Positions 16,113 to 25,495 of a stretch of 29,363 bases of DNA are shown one piece after another. A program made the translations under genes and the position numbers. Source of the DNA: JBDTCS01 sp039923455 (GTDB taxonomy: Bacteria; Bacteroidota; Ignavibacteria; Palsa-1295); contig JBDTCS010000237.1 of the NCBI GenBank assembly GCA_039923455.1, positions 1 to 29,363 of the forward strand, given 5' to 3'. How positions within the stretch are numbered: position 1 is the stretch's first letter; every line of letters starts with the position of its first letter. The notes under the pieces were generated by a model that saw only the letters and a list, made by a program, of their open reading frames with translations, was not told the DNA's origin and did not search any database.

Positions 16113-17042
16113 ATGCTGAAGAGATATCCAATAGTTGTTTGCCCTCACGTTAGTCGCTTGCATGTGCCCCTAGCATTGGTTGCACTGATGCTCATAGTAG
16201 CCAGCTGCACATCATCGCCGACGTTGCGTAACACAAAGTCTACACCGATCTCGATCGACCCTGACCGTGCGAAGATCGATCGCGTGTTGCAATGGCTCGA
16301 TCAGGTATCGCTCCGTTCGAGTGGCATCGCAGCGACTGGTTCGCTTACGGTCGCGGATGATGTGACAAGCCAAGATGCGAACTTCTCGCTTAAATCCAAA
16401 CGCATCGAACAACCCTCGAACGATCACGCCACGATTACTAATAGAGTGGATTCGCTTAGCATCGAGGTTACCGGCCCGTTCGGAATTTCGGTCGCGCGAT
16501 TCGTTGCGTCGCCCGAGCACTATGTGCTCTACAACGCCCTACAGAGCGAAACGATGGAAGGCCCCACCGATCCGACATCCCTCGAAGGCTTGACGCAACT
16601 CAAAGGTGTTACGCTCGGTATGCTGAACGATGCCGTATTCGGCCTCGCACCCGGTGGCGATGATGTGAACCCACAGGATTCTGTTGTGCTAATCACGATC
16701 AATGATGATGAGCACGTGCTGCTTATTCGAAGCGGAATGCATGGCACGACATCCGCAATCTCGCTCAAAGGTGAGATCAGTCCGGATAACGCCCCGATCG
16801 GTCAGCTTCAACTTGCGATCACGAAATTCGAACGTTGGAATACGATACTCGAAAGCTACGATGGCAATCGTCCAAAGCCTGCCGTGTCGATCCGTTACGG
16901 CGATCCACAAATGCACGATGGCGTCGCGATACCTGCTTCGATCGAAGCGCGAGCGGGGCAACATATACTCCGGCTCGAATACGAAAGCATTTCAGTGAAT
17001 AAAAGGGATATGATGGTGCGCATCAAGCTTCCGAAAAAGTAG
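16113..17042 (+). CDS. DUF4292-like outer-membrane lipoprotein
   Basis: The 309-residue protein has a type II signal peptide ending in the lipobox IVAS-C with C32 (hydrophobic PLALVALMLIVA before it). The rest looks like DUF4292, a LolB/LolA-like lipid-binding half-barrel found in Bacteroidota and relatives: SLSIEVTGPFGISVARFVASPEHYVLYN near 118-145 is the typical pattern of strands describing a state-dependent outer lipoprotein, and FERWNTI and RLEYESISVN come near the end. By comparison with LolB it may bind lipids or lipoproteins at the inner face of the outer membrane, but this is not shown for DUF4292. An ABC exporter gene pair follows 45 nt downstream in the same direction, which hints that they work together. 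Family assignment is moderately sure. Confidence 0.7.
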   Translation: MLKRYPIVVCPHVSRLHVPLALVALMLIVASCTSSPTLRNTKSTPISIDPDRAKIDRVLQWLDQVSLRSSGIAATGSLTVADDVTSQDANFSLKSKRIEQPSNDHATITNRVDSLSIEVTGPFGISVARFVASPEHYVLYNALQSETMEGPTDPTSLEGLTQLKGVTLGMLNDAVFGLAPGGDDVNPQDSVVLITINDDEHVLLIRSGMHGTTSAISLKGEISPDNAPIGQLQLAITKFERWNTILESYDGNRPKPAVSIRYGDPQMHDGVAIPASIEARAGQHILRLEYESISVNKRDMMVRIKLPKK

Positions 17043-17087
17043 AGACACTTGGATTTCTCTCCATTCGCACATACCACCTAAACATTC

Positions 17088-17858
17088 ATGATCGAGATTC
17101 TGCATCTGAGTAAGATCTACGGCGACACCATTGCTGTCGAAGAGTTGAGCCTGCGCGTCGAGAGTGGCGAGATATTCGCATTGCTCGGACCAAACGGCGC
17201 TGGAAAATCTTCGACCGTCAAAGTGCTGACCGGCCTATCAAAACCTACGACAGGCCTTGTACGTGTTGCCGGATATGATGTTGTTGCGGAGCCACTGGAA
17301 GTGAAACGTCGCATTGGGTATGTGCCGGAGAATGCGATGCTTTATGAGAGCCTGACGGCAGATGAGTATATCAACTTTGTGGCCGAGCTTCGTTCGATGG
17401 ATCGTTCAAGACTTGCCGTGCAACGCGATGAACTCTTCGAGCTCTTTGATCTGCATGCCGCAGATCGTAAGAAGTTACTTGCGGAATACTCGAAAGGCAT
17501 GAAACAAAAAGTTGTGCTGATTGCCGCGATGATTCATAATCCCGAAGTGCTGATACTTGACGAACCGCTCTCGGGGCTAGATGCAAATGCGGCACTGATC
17601 TTCAAAGAAGTGCTCAAGCGATTCGCCGCACAAGGCAAGACGCTATTCTTTTGCTCACACGTACTCGATGTTGTCGAGCGGTTATGCGATCGAATCGGAA
17701 TACTGGCTAAAGGCAAACTGGTCGCAATCGGTACACCGGAAGAAATACTTCGTGAGGCAGGTCAACCCACGCTCGAACTTGCTTTCAATATTCTCACCGG
17801 TGGCGCTGATGTTGGGCGATCAACCGATGAAGTTCTTCGCGCACTCTCGAACAAGTAA
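17088..17858 (+). CDS. ABC transporter ATP-binding protein
   Basis: The 256-residue protein has all ABC ATPase motifs: Walker A GPNGAGKSS (34-42), signature YSKGMKQK (134-141, a degenerate form of LSGGQ often seen in ABC-2 exporters), Walker B VLILDEP (154-160) and the H-loop histidine H191. It hydrolyses ATP to power the neighbouring permease, whose gene starts 22 nt after its stop. The set resembles ABC-2 exporters of drugs, lipids or polysaccharide precursors; the substrate cannot be read from the sequence. The DUF4292 lipoprotein gene upstream may be the outer-membrane partner. Start at ATG 17088 gives a standard N-terminus. Confidence 0.95.
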   Translation: MIEILHLSKIYGDTIAVEELSLRVESGEIFALLGPNGAGKSSTVKVLTGLSKPTTGLVRVAGYDVVAEPLEVKRRIGYVPENAMLYESLTADEYINFVAELRSMDRSRLAVQRDELFELFDLHAADRKKLLAEYSKGMKQKVVLIAAMIHNPEVLILDEPLSGLDANAALIFKEVLKRFAAQGKTLFFCSHVLDVVERLCDRIGILAKGKLVAIGTPEEILREAGQPTLELAFNILTGGADVGRSTDEVLRALSNK

Positions 17859-17880
17859 ACGTCCGAACCAATAGAACTAC

Positions 17881-19527
17881 ATGTTTGCAAAGGTTGACTT
17901 CGAGCAAGTAAAAGTTCTTACGCGGTTTGCGCTCAGGAGCGAGTGGCGCACAAACTCCGATCGTTTGGCGAAAGGACGTAGGCGCTCGAGCCCGTGGTGG
18001 TTCGTATTTAGCATACTATCGTATTTACTCATTGGCGCGTTTCTTGGCGCGGCATACGCAAACAATCACGAAGCGGACACACTCGTCGTGGCGACAGCAC
18101 TGGTTTCGCTGTACATCATGCTCGTCACGGCCTCGAATATTTTTCTTGCGTTCGGCACAGGTTTTCTCTCGCCGAATGAAACGGAGCTCATCGCACCTTT
18201 TCCTGTTTCGAGCGAGACGTTTTATATTTCGCGCATTTGCATTCTAATGGTCTATTCCCTGACCACGAGTACGGCACTCGCTATCGGCCCAACGGTCGCA
18301 GTGGCGATATTTGAGCGAAGCGTCATGCTAACTGCGATCCCAGGGATGCTCGTGGTGTCGGCGCTCTCGGCGTTCTTCAGCGCGATGCTGGTGGTCACGA
18401 TTTATGCCCTCGTGATCAAACGTGTTGCGCATAAGCGGTTAACGAGCTTCTTCAACTATGTGCAGTTGTTTGGCTCTATGTTTACGATTGCGAGTTTTGT
18501 TCTGCTGCCACGGTTGCTCGATCATCTGCATCTCGACGCTTTTACCTTAAGCGTAAAACCAGAGCTTGCATTTTTCCCGGCCTACTGGTATGCATCAATC
18601 GAAGCGATCGCAACGCAGCAGTTTAGCGCGCAGTATCTCTGTCTTGCGCTTGCAGCCATCGCGGGTCTTCTCGTGCTTACAGTTTCGAGCTACCGGATAC
18701 TTGCGAATACCTATCGTGCTTCGATTGAAGAGTTTGCGGTAGCGAATGTGGAGGACACAAAGCGCACGATTCGAAAACGATCCGGCAAGACATCCAGAAG
18801 CATTGTGCTTTCGTTGCTGCGCACACCCGAATCACGTGCAGTGTGGATACTTTTTCGTGCGCAATTTCGGTTCGATCCGAAGTTTCGTCTCTCGATCTTT
18901 AGCTGGCTACCTGTAACGGCGCTCTACTTCGTACTCGCCGTCACGCAAGGAGCAATACACGATCCATTCGCAGGATTTTCTGCAGAGATCATGCAAGCGA
19001 ACATGCTCTATCTGATTGCGTTGCTTTCGCCGATGCTGATCATGCAGCAAATGTCGCAAACGGAATCGTACAAAGCAAGTTGGATACTTTTTGTTTCGCC
19101 GATTAATCGTGCAGGACTATTGCTCGGAGTTCGCAATATCGTGGTGAGTTTGATCTTTGTACCGTTCATGCTATTGCTCGCGATCGCGTTTATGTTTTAC
19201 ATGCCGGCCTCGAGTGCGATATTGCATACGCTAATGATCTCCGCGATGGCGCAACTGATCTTCGAAGCATTCCTGATGATCGCACCCAAGATGCCATTTT
19301 CCGAGCAGCGCAAGCAACAACGCAACACGGTGGGCCGAACACTGCTGATTGCGCTCGCTATGATCGGGCCCGTGCTGTTAATGGGTGTCGTGATGTATTT
19401 CGGTTATCGCGATATGTTGCGATATTGGTCGTTCCTGATTCTGATTCTGACCATCGCGGTTCTGGCACACCGAGTTGTCAAATCGCGATTAACTAAAAAA
19501 TTAGAATTGCAGGAATACGCAGGATGA
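17881..19527 (+). CDS. ABC-2-type exporter permease
   Basis: The 548-residue protein has about 12 hydrophobic segments that look like transmembrane helices, in two groups of six. The first group lies roughly at 40-275 and the second at 335-540, with a polar stretch at about 280-325 between them. This is larger than a usual single ABC-2 permease (about 250-400) and looks like two membrane halves fused in one chain, as in some FCB exporters. It follows the ATPase gene by 22 nt, so the two probably form the transporter. No accessory or periplasmic domain is visible. A perfect hairpin begins 10 nt after the stop. The substrate is unknown. Confidence 0.85.
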   Translation: MFAKVDFEQVKVLTRFALRSEWRTNSDRLAKGRRRSSPWWFVFSILSYLLIGAFLGAAYANNHEADTLVVATALVSLYIMLVTASNIFLAFGTGFLSPNETELIAPFPVSSETFYISRICILMVYSLTTSTALAIGPTVAVAIFERSVMLTAIPGMLVVSALSAFFSAMLVVTIYALVIKRVAHKRLTSFFNYVQLFGSMFTIASFVLLPRLLDHLHLDAFTLSVKPELAFFPAYWYASIEAIATQQFSAQYLCLALAAIAGLLVLTVSSYRILANTYRASIEEFAVANVEDTKRTIRKRSGKTSRSIVLSLLRTPESRAVWILFRAQFRFDPKFRLSIFSWLPVTALYFVLAVTQGAIHDPFAGFSAEIMQANMLYLIALLSPMLIMQQMSQTESYKASWILFVSPINRAGLLLGVRNIVVSLIFVPFMLLLAIAFMFYMPASSAILHTLMISAMAQLIFEAFLMIAPKMPFSEQRKQQRNTVGRTLLIALAMIGPVLLMGVVMYFGYRDMLRYWSFLILILTIAVLAHRVVKSRLTKKLELQEYAG

Positions 19528-19536
19528 AATTTTCCA

Positions 19537-19567
19537 CGGGACGCACGCATATCTAGCGTGCGTCCCG
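19537..19567. terminator. Perfect 12-bp hairpin between convergent genes
   Basis: CGGGACGCACGC (19537-19548) and GCGTGCGTCCCG (19556-19567) are exactly complementary, with loop ATATCTA. It lies between the end of the permease gene and the end of lysS, which face each other. Neither side has a real T-tract, so it is a likely bidirectional terminator or a 3'-end stabiliser rather than a textbook intrinsic terminator. Confidence 0.65.
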
Positions 19568-19580
19568 CGAGAATAATTCA

Positions 19581-21170
19581 TTATCCTTTCTCCGGACGCA
19601 TGGCTGGGAATAGGACTACGTCGCGGATGGATTCTTCACCGGTCATGATCATTGTGAGGCGATCGATACCGAAGCCGAGTCCCGCGGTCGGTGGCATACC
19701 GGTTTCGAGCGCACGGAGAAAATCTTCATCGAGCACCATCGCTTCGTCATCGCCGCGTGCGCGAAGTTTTGATTGTTCTTCCAAGCGATTGCGCTGATCG
19801 ATCGGGTCGTTCAATTCACTGAATGCATTCGCAAGCTCTTGACCATTCACCATAAGCTCGAATCGCTCGACGATTCCCGGCTTCGTCTTGTGACGCTTTG
19901 CGAGTGGCGACATCGAAAGCGGATAGTCGGTGATGAATGTCGGTTGAATGAGGTTATGCTCCACCTTCTCCGAAAAGATTTCGTCGATGATCTTGCCCGC
20001 GCCGGCAGATGCTTCCACGTGTACATCCATACTCTTTGCTGCGAGCCTAAGCGCATCTTCATCCATTTCGCTCACATCGACACCGGTGAATTCTTGAATC
20101 GAATCATACATCGTGAGTCTGCGAAACGGAGGCATAAAGTTTAGCACTGTCCCGTTCGGTTGAGCGACTTCCGTCGAACCTCCCGTAACGGTTCGCGCAA
20201 CTTCGGCAAACATCTGTTCGGTAAATTCCATCATCCAGTTGTAGTCTTTGTAGGCTACGTAGAGTTCTGCCATCGTGAACTCGGGACTATGATTTTTATC
20301 CATCCCTTCGTTACGAAAATCTTTGGAGATCTCGTAGACACCTTCGGCAAGTCCGCCGACAATCAGACGCTTGAGATAGAGTTCATCGGCGATACGAAGA
20401 AATAGATCGAAGTCGAGGGCGTTATGATGCGTGACGAACGGACGTGCGTACGCACCACCATAGATCGGCTGAAGCACCGGCGTTTCAACTTCGAGATATC
20501 CGCGCTCATCCATCACGCGACGAATTGTCGTGATGATCTTCGAGCGCGTGATAAATGTCTTGCGTACATCCGCGTTGACTACGAGATCAACGTAACGTCT
20601 GCGATACCGAAGCTCTTTATCGGTGAAGGCATCATGAATGATCTTCTCACCCGTCTCTTCATCCACCTCTTCCTTCACGATCGGGAGCGGACGCAAAGCC
20701 TTCGCGAGAATCTCGAACGTCTCGGTATGAATCGTGATCTCTCCGGTGCGCGTTTTGAAAACGTAACCATGCACACCAACGATGTCGCCAATATCGAGAT
20801 GCTTCAATAGATCATATCGCTCGACAAGATCATTCGATTTGAAGTATGCCTGCACTTTTCCTGCTTCATCGAGCAGATGCATGAAGGTCGCTTTGCCCAT
20901 TCTGCGAATCGCCATGATGCGTCCTGCGATCGAGACGTGTTCGTGCGCGTCCGGTTGTGCATCGTCGAACAATGCAAGCGCAGCAGTCGAAAGATGTGTG
21001 CGATCAAACGAGTAGGCATAGGGCTCCACTCCGAGTGCGCGCAAGGCTTTGACCGATTCGCGGCGCTCATGCTCCTGATCGCTGAGTCCTTCAGAATGAT
21101 TGCCCGCATCCTGTGCGTGCAGTGCGCGCTCGACGTCGCTCGATGGTTCTACTCTGCCCTTTTCTGTCAT
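19581..21170 (-). CDS. lysS: Lysyl-tRNA synthetase, class II
   Basis: The 529-residue protein has the class II LysRS layout. An OB-fold anticodon-binding domain is at about 75-185 (SIAGRIMAIRRMGKATFMHLLDEAG). The catalytic domain follows, with motif 1 near RGYLEVETPVLQPIYGGAYARPF, motif 2 near KDFRNEGMDKNHSPEFTM, and motif 3 GLGFGIDRLTM close to the C-terminus. It joins lysine to tRNA-Lys using ATP. Length is a little above the usual 490-510 because of an N-terminal tail of about 35 hydrophilic residues from the ATG at 21170; a shorter start is possible but I see no better one. It is downstream of the VWA protein gene in the same direction, with an 86-nt gap. Identity is firm. Confidence 0.96.
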   Translation of the reverse strand: MTEKGRVEPSSDVERALHAQDAGNHSEGLSDQEHERRESVKALRALGVEPYAYSFDRTHLSTAALALFDDAQPDAHEHVSIAGRIMAIRRMGKATFMHLLDEAGKVQAYFKSNDLVERYDLLKHLDIGDIVGVHGYVFKTRTGEITIHTETFEILAKALRPLPIVKEEVDEETGEKIIHDAFTDKELRYRRRYVDLVVNADVRKTFITRSKIITTIRRVMDERGYLEVETPVLQPIYGGAYARPFVTHHNALDFDLFLRIADELYLKRLIVGGLAEGVYEISKDFRNEGMDKNHSPEFTMAELYVAYKDYNWMMEFTEQMFAEVARTVTGGSTEVAQPNGTVLNFMPPFRRLTMYDSIQEFTGVDVSEMDEDALRLAAKSMDVHVEASAGAGKIIDEIFSEKVEHNLIQPTFITDYPLSMSPLAKRHKTKPGIVERFELMVNGQELANAFSELNDPIDQRNRLEEQSKLRARGDDEAMVLDEDFLRALETGMPPTAGLGFGIDRLTMIMTGEESIRDVVLFPAMRPEKG

Positions 21171-21256
21171 GATTTATTGGTTGCTAAAACTGTGAATTGC
21201 AAAAATACGGAATAGTTGGGCCCGAGAGAGTTGTTGGCCGAATAGGTAAGTTAATC

Positions 21257-22168
21257 TCACCTTGCGTGTGAGGGCGCAGGTGGGGGGAATTTGTAGCGAA
21301 TGCGGTAGGCCAGCGTAAGATCACGACTCAGGTCACGGAGTGCGGCCTTGAGGTCGTGAAGGTCCTCTGCATAGAAAAACGAACCCCTTCCGTGGTGTGC
21401 CAAGTATTCCAGTTTGGGATCAGGCTCGGTGCGGAAATTTATCGCGAAGAGCGTCACCTTGTTGCCTTGCAGCATATCCGTCAAATCGTCAAGCGTTGTC
21501 CGGCTGGCATTGTCGGAGCCATCCGTTATGACAACCATGACATCTCGAACGCTGGCGGTATCTCGCTCTAGTCTGAGTTCGATCATTCGAAGCCCCTCGG
21601 CGATCGCATCATAGAGCGGTGTAAAATCCGAACGGATACTATCGTAGTAATGCCAAAAATTGCTGAGGCGTCGTAGATCTGCGTTGAAGTTTTCAGCGGC
21701 GATATAGACTCTTCGACGTTTGGTTGAAAGATGCCGAGGCGTACGCGCTTTATCATCAAAGACTACCGCCGAAGCAACCGAACCCGCAGGCAAACCGAAG
21801 ACTAACGTATCGAGATATTTCGTCAGCGTGTCGTAGGCATGAAACATCGAACCGGAGTTATCGAGCACAAAGCTGAGCGCAAGTCTCCGAGAGTTTGGAA
21901 TCGAGATCGTATCGACCGAGAGAATCTCCCCGCTGAGATTATCGCTCGCGCGCACAAGAAAATCAACCTTATTTAACCCGCGGATCGGCTTTCCCAATTT
22001 TCCGATCACTTGCACGATCGCCTCCTGCTCTGTGCTCGTATCCATGATTACCAGAGCACCGGCCGGATTTTTTAGCAGCACATGTACTTCGGGCACGTAG
22101 ACTTGCGCAAAGCCTGCTCGAGTAAGAAAGAGAATAAACGTAATGACATAGAGCTGCGTGTGCCGCAT
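21257..22168 (-). CDS. Exported VWA-domain protein
   Basis: The 303-residue protein has a signal peptide (1-21, hydrophobic VITFILFLTRAGF, then AQ). Residues about 25-90 look like an Ig-like strand pattern. A von Willebrand factor A domain follows at about 95-285, with the metal-ion-dependent adhesion site DNSGS (103-107), a conserved threonine in DFTPLYDAI, and TDGSDN. Such domains bind divalent metal and partner proteins. The protein has no membrane helix after the signal, so it is periplasmic or secreted. The gene lies 48 nt after the histidine kinase gene and before lysS. The FCB relatives of this layout have no agreed function. No protease motif is visible. Confidence is high for fold, low for role. 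Confidence 0.85.
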   Translation of the reverse strand: MRHTQLYVITFILFLTRAGFAQVYVPEVHVLLKNPAGALVIMDTSTEQEAIVQVIGKLGKPIRGLNKVDFLVRASDNLSGEILSVDTISIPNSRRLALSFVLDNSGSMFHAYDTLTKYLDTLVFGLPAGSVASAVVFDDKARTPRHLSTKRRRVYIAAENFNADLRRLSNFWHYYDSIRSDFTPLYDAIAEGLRMIELRLERDTASVRDVMVVITDGSDNASRTTLDDLTDMLQGNKVTLFAINFRTEPDPKLEYLAHHGRGSFFYAEDLHDLKAALRDLSRDLTLAYRIRYKFPPPAPSHAR

Positions 22169-22216
22169 ACCTCTTCAACACACAAGCGCCCGCTCCGTTT
22201 CAGTAACAGCTATTAC

Positions 22217-25200
22217 CTAATGCTCGAGTGCTTCCGGTTTGTGGTTCACCAGCGGAAAGCGCAGCGTGAATGTGGTACCGAGTCCCGGCGTTGACTCGAC
22301 CGCGATTTGACCACCCATTAATTCGGTAAGGCGATGTGCGATAGAAAGTCCGAGTCCGGTGCCTTCATAGCGACGAGAGAACCCATGGCTCTCCTGCGAG
22401 AACTCTTCAAATATTTTTTTGAGATACCCGGGTTGAATTCCGATACCGCTATCCCGCACACGCACGACGGCCATTGGGGACTCACCTTCTTCGGTATCGA
22501 CATCGATAACAATCCCGCCACGCTCAGTAAACTTGATCGCATTGGAGACAAGATTTGTAATGATCTGCCCAAAATAGTGAGGATCGAGCTTGGCATAGAT
22601 CCACTTCTGACGAACATCCATCGTCAGTCTGAGATCCTTTTGTTCGATAAGCGCAATCATCAGCCCCGTCGTTTTTCGAATTTCGGAAGCAATTTCTATG
22701 ATCTCGGATTGCAATTCGGTGCGCTGGGCTTCGATGCGTGCGAGGTCAAGGATATCATTGATGGTCTTGAGCAGTCTGTTACCGCCGGTAAGAATATGCT
22801 CGCTGAATTCCCTGGTCTCCGGCTCGTTCGTGGTTTCACCGATCACGGCAGCAAATCCGAGTACAGCGGTCATTGGTGTACGAATCTCATGGCTCATGTT
22901 CGCGAGAAAACTGGATTTTAACCTATTCATTTCTTCGGCGCGATCTTTCGCTTCGATGAGTTCGATCTCCGCACGCTTGCGCTCCGTGATATCCTTGTTG
23001 AAGAACATGACGCCTGTGATCACGTCATTTTCTATGATCGGATGACACGAAACCTCGATCGTCGAGAGTTCCCCATTAATGTTATACTCTCGTTGCTCTA
23101 CAAATTGTTCGCCGCTCAACCCGCGTCGCATCCAAGCTTCTCTCATATCCACTTCCGCTTGAGGAAGATGGCCGCCAAGCCGCATGCCTTCTACGATCTC
23201 CGAATGAAATACATCTCGCAAAAGATTTTCGAATGCGGAGTTCCACGTAAGCAATCGCATCTCCGTGTCATAGCTAACGATGATGTCTGGTGTGTTCTCG
23301 ACGAGTGCCTGTAATTTTGCTTTCGAGCGTCGAAGCTCTGCTTCCGTCTTTCGCCGTTCCGTGACATCTTGGGCGAGCACAATATGTGCAGCCTTGCCTT
23401 CAAATTCTATCTCGTTGCTAAATACCTCGGCCGTGATACTCCTTCCATCTTTGGCTCGGTGCATGAACTCTCCATCAAAATTTCCTCTTCCTGTGCGAGG
23501 CAGTGCGAGTGCTTCCTCGACGCGTGGTATTTGATTACTCTTCTGAATATCATCGAGTGTCATCGATAAAAACTCTTCGCGTGAATATCCATAGTTTTCG
23601 ACCGCAGAAAGATTTACTTCGAGGAATGCAAGTGTCTCGGTATCAAAGACCCACATCGGATGTGGATTTTCCTGAAAGAGATGGCGGTATTGTTGCTCCG
23701 ACTCTCGCAGTTTGGACTCGATGCGCTTGCGCTCCGTGGTATCGCGAAATTTCCACATCTGTCCGATCCGCGTGCCGTTCTCTTGTAAGATCGGCACGAA
23801 GTCCATTTCGCAGGTCCGCCCATCTGCAAAATTTACTTCCATATTCAGGGTCGGCCCAAGCTTTGATCGCATTTCTCGAATGGATGCTTTGAACGATTCC
23901 GGATCCGTCGTTAGATGTGCGACCAGGTCTTCGCCGCCCGTTGCGTTCGCCGGAGACCCCTCTGCGACTTGCGCGGCCGATGTCTCAAACTTAAAGATAT
24001 TCAAAAGCTTATCGTTGATCGCTACGACGTTGCGATCCATGTCTTCAATCAGGACACCCTCGGGCATGTTGGCGATCAGTGCACGGAACATAGCCAAGCT
24101 CGCCTCACGACGACCTTCTTCGGCTTTTTTCTCGGTAAGATCGACTATCGTTGCAATCGAACTGAGCCACTCGCCGGTCGGACTGATTAGCGGCGCGGCG
24201 GAGATCATCACATGTCGAATATTCTTTTTACTGGTGAGAATTTCCATCTCGTACACAGAAGCTTCTCCGGCAGCGCGCTTGTGCGTTTCAATTTCAAGAA
24301 AGCGTAAACCTTCCTCGGTCAGGATATCATCTACGTTTAGTGTATCGCCTGCGGCCAGCGAATCAAGTTCGAAAAGATTTACGGCTGCTTGATTCATATA
24401 AATCGTCGAACCATCGATCCGTGTATGCCAGATCGGGGTGATCGTATTTTCGGTGAGCGTTTTATAGAGGTGCTCGCGCGCTTCCAATTCCGCCTGAAGA
24501 ATATGACGCTCGGTCACATCCAGACAGATTACGATGGTCGATGTAATTCCTCCGGACTCATCGTAAAAATCGGCCGGGGATAGCTGCGCCCACCCTACCT
24601 TCCCCTTCGCCGAAAGAAATTCTATTTCATACGAGCTGGTGCCCATTCCGCGAAGTCGATTTTCACGTTCCCCAAGGATGCGCAGCCAATTTGCGGGTGA
24701 ACAGTAGCTTCGAGGGTCTTTTGCGATAGCTTCTTCTTCGCTGTCCAATTCCAACATTCGGAGCAGCGCAGGATTCATGTACTCCGTCCGCAGTATGGGT
24801 TGCGCGGCTAACTGCCAAATACCGGCTACGCTACTTTCGATGATCGCCTTAAATCGGAGTTCACTCCGCTCCAGCTTAGCAGCGAGCGCGTATTGCGCGG
24901 TCACATCTACGAGTGTTACCAAGGTAGATATGCAGAGACCCTCATCGTTGTGGATATCAACGGACGAAGTAAGCACTCGAATATTATCACCTTTCGCGGT
25001 GAACATAGGAATCTCGTAGGAGTAATCCACCTTGCTTACTTGGCGTGCCGCCCGATTGGCTTGAATAAGTTTGAGCGTATCCTCGGAAAAAAATCTCGCA
25101 CAAGGAAGTTTGATCGCAGCCTCCAAACTATCGAGCTTAAATAATTTGAGCGCTGCCGGATTCATATAGAGCGTCTTCGGATCTGAACCTGCGGTCGTGT

Positions 25201-25426
25201 GCCAGATCGCAGCAACATTCTTCTCTACAAGCGTACGGTAGAGCGAATCGGAATCGCCTAATCGACTTGCTTCGTGTACTGGTGCGATCGGACGCTGTCC
25301 GAGCTTGTGCTTCTGCGATACGCTTTCGTGAACTAGACCCTTCTTGACGCTTCCCCCTTCGCTGGCCGCTTGCCGTTTAGGTATCACCGACTCACGCTCG
25401 CTCGCCCGAGGTATTAAATTGTTCAT
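22217..25426 (-). CDS. Soluble multi-PAS sensor histidine kinase
   Basis: The 1069-residue protein lacks membrane helices and a signal peptide, so it acts in the cytoplasm. After about 60 variable residues come six PAS-like domains, about 61-180, 190-310, 318-430, 445-565, 576-690 and 702-815, each ending in a DxTE-type linker and a short coiled coil. The HisKA domain has the phosphoacceptor H846 in MSHEIRTP. HATPase_c follows with the N-box around N962 (TNLVSNAIKF), G1 DSGIG (992-996) and G2 GTGLGL (1022-1027). No receiver or Hpt domain is fused, so it needs a separate response regulator; none is next to it. No heme or flavin residue was assigned. PAS1, PAS2 and PAS3 look like recent duplicates. 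The ATG at 25426 is the likely start. Confidence 0.94.
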   Translation of the reverse strand: MNNLIPRASERESVIPKRQAASEGGSVKKGLVHESVSQKHKLGQRPIAPVHEASRLGDSDSLYRTLVEKNVAAIWHTTAGSDPKTLYMNPAALKLFKLDSLEAAIKLPCARFFSEDTLKLIQANRAARQVSKVDYSYEIPMFTAKGDNIRVLTSSVDIHNDEGLCISTLVTLVDVTAQYALAAKLERSELRFKAIIESSVAGIWQLAAQPILRTEYMNPALLRMLELDSEEEAIAKDPRSYCSPANWLRILGERENRLRGMGTSSYEIEFLSAKGKVGWAQLSPADFYDESGGITSTIVICLDVTERHILQAELEAREHLYKTLTENTITPIWHTRIDGSTIYMNQAAVNLFELDSLAAGDTLNVDDILTEEGLRFLEIETHKRAAGEASVYEMEILTSKKNIRHVMISAAPLISPTGEWLSSIATIVDLTEKKAEEGRREASLAMFRALIANMPEGVLIEDMDRNVVAINDKLLNIFKFETSAAQVAEGSPANATGGEDLVAHLTTDPESFKASIREMRSKLGPTLNMEVNFADGRTCEMDFVPILQENGTRIGQMWKFRDTTERKRIESKLRESEQQYRHLFQENPHPMWVFDTETLAFLEVNLSAVENYGYSREEFLSMTLDDIQKSNQIPRVEEALALPRTGRGNFDGEFMHRAKDGRSITAEVFSNEIEFEGKAAHIVLAQDVTERRKTEAELRRSKAKLQALVENTPDIIVSYDTEMRLLTWNSAFENLLRDVFHSEIVEGMRLGGHLPQAEVDMREAWMRRGLSGEQFVEQREYNINGELSTIEVSCHPIIENDVITGVMFFNKDITERKRAEIELIEAKDRAEEMNRLKSSFLANMSHEIRTPMTAVLGFAAVIGETTNEPETREFSEHILTGGNRLLKTINDILDLARIEAQRTELQSEIIEIASEIRKTTGLMIALIEQKDLRLTMDVRQKWIYAKLDPHYFGQIITNLVSNAIKFTERGGIVIDVDTEEGESPMAVVRVRDSGIGIQPGYLKKIFEEFSQESHGFSRRYEGTGLGLSIAHRLTELMGGQIAVESTPGLGTTFTLRFPLVNHKPEALEH

Positions 25427-25465
25427 GAGTTATACGCTATACAGAAGTATGAATCAGAAAGCCAA

Positions 25466-25487
25466 ATCTTGTCATAGAGAAGACAAG
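25466..25487. repeat. 7-bp inverted repeat upstream of the kinase gene
   Basis: TCTTGTC (25466-25472) and GACAAGA (25481-25487) are perfect inverted repeats with an 8-nt spacer, starting 40 nt before the kinase ATG. A small operator or leader hairpin are both possible; there is nothing to distinguish them. Confidence 0.45.
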
Positions 25488-25495
25488 ACAAGCAA

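Noticed and set aside
23712..24392. 226-codon open frame antisense to the kinase
   Set aside because: Lies within the PAS domains on the opposite strand; composition is rich in R, S and I, typical of shadow frames.
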